From: Pseudomonadota bacterium | Lineage (GTDB): Bacteria; Pseudomonadota; Alphaproteobacteria; Rhizobiales; Tepidamorphaceae | Direction of reading: 5' to 3' | Assembly (NCBI GenBank): GCA_023435545.1 | Contig: JAEYRQ010000309.1 | Span: forward strand, 1 to 9,148 | DNA length: 9,148 nucleotides | In this document: piece after piece, positions 6,020 through 9,148 of the stretch | How the letters are laid out: each line of letters begins with the position of its first letter | Position numbering within the stretch: the stretch's first letter is position 1 | Position numbers and translations under genes: made by a program | The notes under the pieces: generated by a model | What the model was told of the DNA's origin: nothing | Database searches by the model: none | Seen by the model: only the letters and a program-made list of their open reading frames with translations

Positions 6020-7156
6020 ATGAAGACACTATTGAGGTGCACGACGGCGGCGGCGGCGATGATGCTGATGGCACCATTGGCCTTTGCCGGGCCGGAGGTC
6101 GTCTCCGGACCGGGAGCGGACCCTGAATGCTTCGCACCATGGTCGGCCGACACCAAGTACCTGAAATGGGATGCCCAGCAGGGCCCCTACAAGATCGCGA
6201 TCGTGAACGGCTTCGTCGGCAACACCTGGCGCATCCAGATGATCAAGACGGCCAAGGCCTTCGCCGAGGACCCCGCGATCAAGGATAAGATCGCCGAGTT
6301 CAAGGTGGTCTCGACGGGTACCGATGCCCCCGCACAGCTCGGCGCGATCGAGGACTTCATCAATCAGGGCTTCCACGCGATCGTGACGATCGCCGTCTCG
6401 CCCGACGGCTTCGACCGGGTGATCCGCCTGGCCGACCGCAACAACGTGGTGCTGGTTCCCTTCGACAACGTGCTCGACACCGATGCGGTGATGCAGGTCA
6501 ACGAGGACCAGCTGGCGATGGGCCGCGAATGGGCGACGTTCGTGATCGACCAGCTCAAGTCCGCCGGCAAAACCTCGGGCAAGCTTCTGGAAGTGCGCGG
6601 CCTGCCCGGCAACTCGGTCGATCGCGACCGCTCGATCGGCATCCACGAGGTGCTGGAGGAGTCGGGCGGCGACTGGGAGGTCGTGCAGGTCGTCGGCAAC
6701 TGGGATGACGGCACGGCGCAGAAGGTGACTGCCGACGCGATCGCCGTGCACGGCCAGTTCGACGGCATCCTCGCCCAGGGCGGCACCACCGGCGTGGTCC
6801 AGGCGATGATCGATGCAGGCCACCCCATGGTTCCGATCGCAGGGGAATCGGAGAACGGCTTCCGCAAGCTGGTGGCGAAGCACGCGGCGGATGGCCTGAA
6901 GGGGATATCCATCGGTCAGTCGCCGGGCCTGGTGGCGATCGCCATGAAGGCGGCGATCTCGGCGCTCGAGGGGAACACCATGCCCCAGCTCATCTCCGTC
7001 CCGCTGCCGATCGCGACGTATGACGAGCTCAAGGACGGGGAGAACTTCTGGACCAACCTGCCCGACAACTTCTTCACCGTGAACGAGTTTCCGCCCTGCG
7101 GCGTGAACATCTCCGGCCCCGCCATCATGGCGCAGTCCGAAGCCGACGTGGAATAG
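6020..7156 (+). CDS. CUT2-type sugar ABC transporter periplasmic substrate-binding protein
   Basis: This is the periplasmic ligand-binding component of a ribose/xylose-class importer (periplasmic binding protein type 1 fold, Peripla_BP_4), 378 aa. Residues 1-23 form a Sec signal peptide with an AFA|GPE cleavage site. The first strand and helix appear as YKIAIVNGFVGNTWR (57-71), followed by the INQGFHAIVTIAVSPDGF segment (114-131) and the DNV loop (149-151) typical of the fold. DGILAQGGTTGVVQAM (248-263) belongs to the second lobe. The mature protein has two cysteines, C37 in PECFAPW and C360 in FPPCGVN, near its two ends, which could form a disulfide. The 378-aa length exceeds the roughly 300-330 aa of RbsB-like proteins, partly through extra N- and C-terminal segments. 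The start is supported by GGAGG (6008-6012) 7 nt before ATG. It is the first transporter gene, followed by the ATPase and permease genes. Sugar not identifiable. Confidence 0.93.
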   Translation: MKTLLRCTTAAAAMMLMAPLAFAGPEVVSGPGADPECFAPWSADTKYLKWDAQQGPYKIAIVNGFVGNTWRIQMIKTAKAFAEDPAIKDKIAEFKVVSTGTDAPAQLGAIEDFINQGFHAIVTIAVSPDGFDRVIRLADRNNVVLVPFDNVLDTDAVMQVNEDQLAMGREWATFVIDQLKSAGKTSGKLLEVRGLPGNSVDRDRSIGIHEVLEESGGDWEVVQVVGNWDDGTAQKVTADAIAVHGQFDGILAQGGTTGVVQAMIDAGHPMVPIAGESENGFRKLVAKHAADGLKGISIGQSPGLVAIAMKAAISALEGNTMPQLISVPLPIATYDELKDGENFWTNLPDNFFTVNEFPPCGVNISGPAIMAQSEADVE

Positions 7157-7167
7157 ACTGCCGGAAC

Positions 7168-7206
7168 GGAGCGGGGCGGCCCTGCTGGTGACGGCGGGGC
7201 CGCTCC
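7168..7206 (+). other. Intercistronic GC hairpin between binding-protein and ATPase genes
   Basis: GGAGCGG (7168-7174) pairs perfectly with CCGCTCC (7200-7206), and a CCC/GGG pairing (7180-7182 with 7197-7199) is possible inside, leaving a 5-nt bulge on one side. It starts 11 bp after the binding-protein stop and is followed by C-rich, not T-rich, sequence. Such structures often stabilise the upstream part of the transcript or partly stop transcription, so that binding protein outnumbers membrane components. Confidence 0.45.
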
Positions 7207-7245
7207 CCCAATGACCAAGCGGAACGTACCGGTGATCTTGCGCGC

Positions 7246-8766
7246 ATGAGCGACCCCATCGTCGAATATCGCGGCATCTCCAAGCATTTCGCCGGCATTC
7301 GGGCGCTGGAGAACGTCGACTTCGCCTGCCCTGCAGGCTCCATCCATGCGGTTCTGGGCGAGAACGGGGCCGGCAAGTCGACGCTCATCAAGATCATGGC
7401 GGGGGTTCTCCAGCCCGATACCGGCGAGATGCTCCTGGCCGGCCGGCCCGTGGTCTTCCCTCAGCCGCAGGCGGCCAACGCTGCCGGCGTCGTGTGCATC
7501 TTCCAGGAACTGTCGCTCGTCCCCGACCTTTCGGTCGCCGACAACATCTCCATATCGTCACCGCCACGTCGTTTCGGTCTGATCGACAGACGCGCGCAGG
7601 TGGCCCGCGCGGAGGAACTTCTCGCCCGCGTCCGCTGCGAGGACGTCGACCCCAACGCTCTCGTCCGCGAACTGTCGCTGTCGCGACGCCAGATGGTGGA
7701 GATCGCCAAGGCCCTCGGGCGCGATCCCAAGATCCTGATCCTCGACGAGGCGACCTCTGCGCTGACGTCGCGCGACGTCCAGACCGTCTACGACCTGCTC
7801 GCCAGCCTGAAGGAGGCCGGCGTCTCGTGCCTGTTCATCTCGCATCGCATGCATGAGGTGGCCGCGCTGTGCGACACGCTCTCGGTGTTCCGCAACGGGC
7901 GGCACATCGAAACCTTCGCAAAGGGCGAGAAATCCGAGCGGGAGATCGTCAAGCTGATGATCGGCCGCGACGTGGAGGCGCAATTTCCCCCGAAGCCGCC
8001 GCCGAAACCGGCGGACGAGCGCCAGCCGCTGCTCGAGGTCACAAATCTCTCCTGGCAGAACCGGCTGAACGGCATTCACATCACGGTGTCTCGCGGTGAG
8101 ATCGTCGGCCTCGGCGGTCTCGACGGCCAGGGCCAGAAGGAGCTGCTGCTGGCGCTGTTCGGCGTGCTGCGCGATGTCGAGGGCGAGATCACCATCGGCG
8201 GGCGCAGGGCCGTTCCCGCCTCGCCGGCGGCAGCCAAGTCCGGGCGCATGCGCGTCGCGCTGGTGCCGGAGGACCGCAAGACCGAGGGGCTGATGCTCGG
8301 CATGCCGATCGCCGACAACCTGCTCGCAGCCTCGATCGGCAGAATCTCGCGCGGACCGTTCATTGATCCGTCGCTCGCCAGCAAGGCGGTCGAGGACGGC
8401 GTTGCCAGGCTGCAGATCAAGATCGGCTCGGCGAGCGATCCGGTGATGACGCTGTCGGGGGGCAATCAGCAGAAGGTGGTCATCGCCAAATGGCTGATGA
8501 TCGACCCAGACATCATCCTGCTCAACGACCCCACGCGCGGCATCGACATCGGAACCAAGCAGGAGATCTACCGGCTCATGCGCGACCTCGCCAACGGCGG
8601 CAAGGCGATCCTGTTCTACTCCTCCGACTATGCCGAGTTGATCGGCTGCTGCGACCGCGTCTCGGTCCTGTATGCCGGGCGCGTGGTCGCCGAGAAGGAG
8701 GGCGAGGAGATCACCGAGGAAGGGCTGGTCGCCGCCTCGCTCAACATCGCCGTCGACGCGGCATGA
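7246..8766 (+). CDS. CUT2-type sugar ABC transporter ATP-binding protein (RbsA/MglA type)
   Basis: A 506-aa cytoplasmic ATPase with two fused nucleotide-binding domains that powers sugar import with the neighbouring permease. Domain 1 (about 4-240): Walker A GENGAGKST (38-46), Q-loop Q87, signature segment LSLSRRQ (143-149), Walker B ILILDEAT (163-170) and switch histidine H200. Domain 2 (about 262-502): degenerate P-loop GLGGLDGQGQKE (288-299), intact signature LSGGNQQ (403-409) and an altered Walker B, LLNDPTRGID, with N427-D428 where D-E is usual. The composite site formed by Walker A/B of domain 1 and the signature of domain 2 is therefore intact, while the other looks degenerate, in line with the known asymmetry of this family. 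ATG 7246 has only a weak ribosome site. It overlaps by ATGA the stop of a 12-codon frame starting at 7211, so translational coupling is conceivable. The stop overlaps the permease start. Confidence 0.96.
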   Translation: MSDPIVEYRGISKHFAGIRALENVDFACPAGSIHAVLGENGAGKSTLIKIMAGVLQPDTGEMLLAGRPVVFPQPQAANAAGVVCIFQELSLVPDLSVADNISISSPPRRFGLIDRRAQVARAEELLARVRCEDVDPNALVRELSLSRRQMVEIAKALGRDPKILILDEATSALTSRDVQTVYDLLASLKEAGVSCLFISHRMHEVAALCDTLSVFRNGRHIETFAKGEKSEREIVKLMIGRDVEAQFPPKPPPKPADERQPLLEVTNLSWQNRLNGIHITVSRGEIVGLGGLDGQGQKELLLALFGVLRDVEGEITIGGRRAVPASPAAAKSGRMRVALVPEDRKTEGLMLGMPIADNLLAASIGRISRGPFIDPSLASKAVEDGVARLQIKIGSASDPVMTLSGGNQQKVVIAKWLMIDPDIILLNDPTRGIDIGTKQEIYRLMRDLANGGKAILFYSSDYAELIGCCDRVSVLYAGRVVAEKEGEEITEEGLVAASLNIAVDAA

Positions 8767-9148
8767 CACACCAGCCCGCCTGGCAACGGTGGCTGCGGCA
8801 GAACCTCGGCTTCACCATCGCGCTGCTGCTGTTCACCGCCCTCTATCTCTCCTACAACATGCTGCATCCGCGCGGCTTCTCCTCGGCGGTTGCGATCCAG
8901 AACGCCAACGAGACCGCGGCGATCGCCTTTGTCGCCATGGCGCAGACCTTCCCGGTGCTGCTCGGCGGGCTCGACCTTTCGGTCGGCGCCGTCATGACGC
9001 TGACCAATTGCATCGCCTCCGAACTGGTGCACGGCTCGCCCGCCCAGATACTGCTTGGCATGGTTCTGACGCTGCTCGCGGGCACCGCCTTCGGGCTGCT
9101 CAACGGCTGCATCGTGGTCTATGGCCGCATCCAGCCGATCATCGCGAC
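8763..9148 (+). CDS. CUT2-type sugar ABC transporter permease (RbsC family), 3' end outside window
   Basis: These are the first 128 residues of an inner-membrane permease of the BPD_transp_2 family (full length about 310-350 aa). The start ATG overlaps the stop of the ATPase gene as ATGA, so the two are translationally coupled. Hydrophobic segments are visible at about 15-33, 52-68 and 95-120. LLGGLDLSVGAVM (66-78) matches the conserved GG(I/L)DLSVG motif of this family, and GRIQPIIA at the cut end matches the conserved R-(I/V)-x-P-(F/I)-I element. The cut is only the window edge; nothing suggests the gene is broken. A second permease or sugar-catabolic genes may follow. Confidence 0.93.
   Translation, partial: MTHQPAWQRWLRQNLGFTIALLLFTALYLSYNMLHPRGFSSAVAIQNANETAAIAFVAMAQTFPVLLGGLDLSVGAVMTLTNCIASELVHGSPAQILLGMVLTLLAGTAFGLLNGCIVVYGRIQPIIA

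Noticed and set aside
6029..6883. 284-aa minus-strand frame opposite the sugar-binding protein
   Set aside because: It is an antisense shadow rich in His, Asp and Arg, without motifs or a start signal, and the plus-strand gene is certain.
7558..8769. 403-aa minus-strand frame opposite the sugar ATPase
   Set aside because: It is a mirror of a GC-rich gene with all ATPase motifs on the plus strand; its translation has no recognisable domain.

Overview
The window is GC-rich DNA with high G+C at third codon positions. It carries ABC transporters of several classes and FCD-type GntR regulators, and its homogentisate dioxygenase matches what I recall of rhizobial HmgA. This points to an alphaproteobacterium, probably Hyphomicrobiales (rhizobia-like), though nothing here fixes the genus. 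The region reads as accessory catabolic DNA: transport and catabolism modules, each with its own GntR regulator. I see no mobile element, tRNA, rRNA or CRISPR array.

Left module (1-3236). A minus-strand pair runs off the left edge: a class II aldolase/adducin-fold protein (2378-1608), then a family 5 (peptide/nickel/opine-type) periplasmic binding protein (1551-4). Permease and ATPase genes probably follow outside the window. Divergent from this pair is a GntR/FCD regulator (2544-3236). The 165-bp gap between the divergent starts contains a perfect 17-bp palindrome (2442-2458), the best candidate for its operator.

Centre (3237-5193). A complete homogentisate 1,2-dioxygenase gene, hmgA (3482-4837), has all its metal ligands and a good Shine-Dalgarno, but none of the usual tyrosine-catabolism partners next to it. 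It is followed by 356 bp without a supported gene. That stretch holds two adjacent strong hairpins (4908-4959), then a putative promoter and a FadR-type operator match just ahead of the next regulator.

Right module (5194-9148, off the right edge). A second GntR/FCD regulator is followed on the same strand by a CUT2 (ribose/xylose-type) sugar importer: periplasmic binding protein, tandem-domain ATPase (RbsA/MglA type) and an RbsC-type permease cut by the window end. The ATPase and permease genes overlap by ATGA. A GC hairpin separates the binding-protein gene from the ATPase gene, as expected where a binding protein is made in excess. The sugar cannot be named from sequence alone.

I found no clearly novel system. 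The points most worth checking are the missing catalytic glutamate in the aldolase-like protein, the altered Walker B of the second ATPase domain, the two candidate GntR operators, the isolated hmgA, and the hairpins after hmgA.
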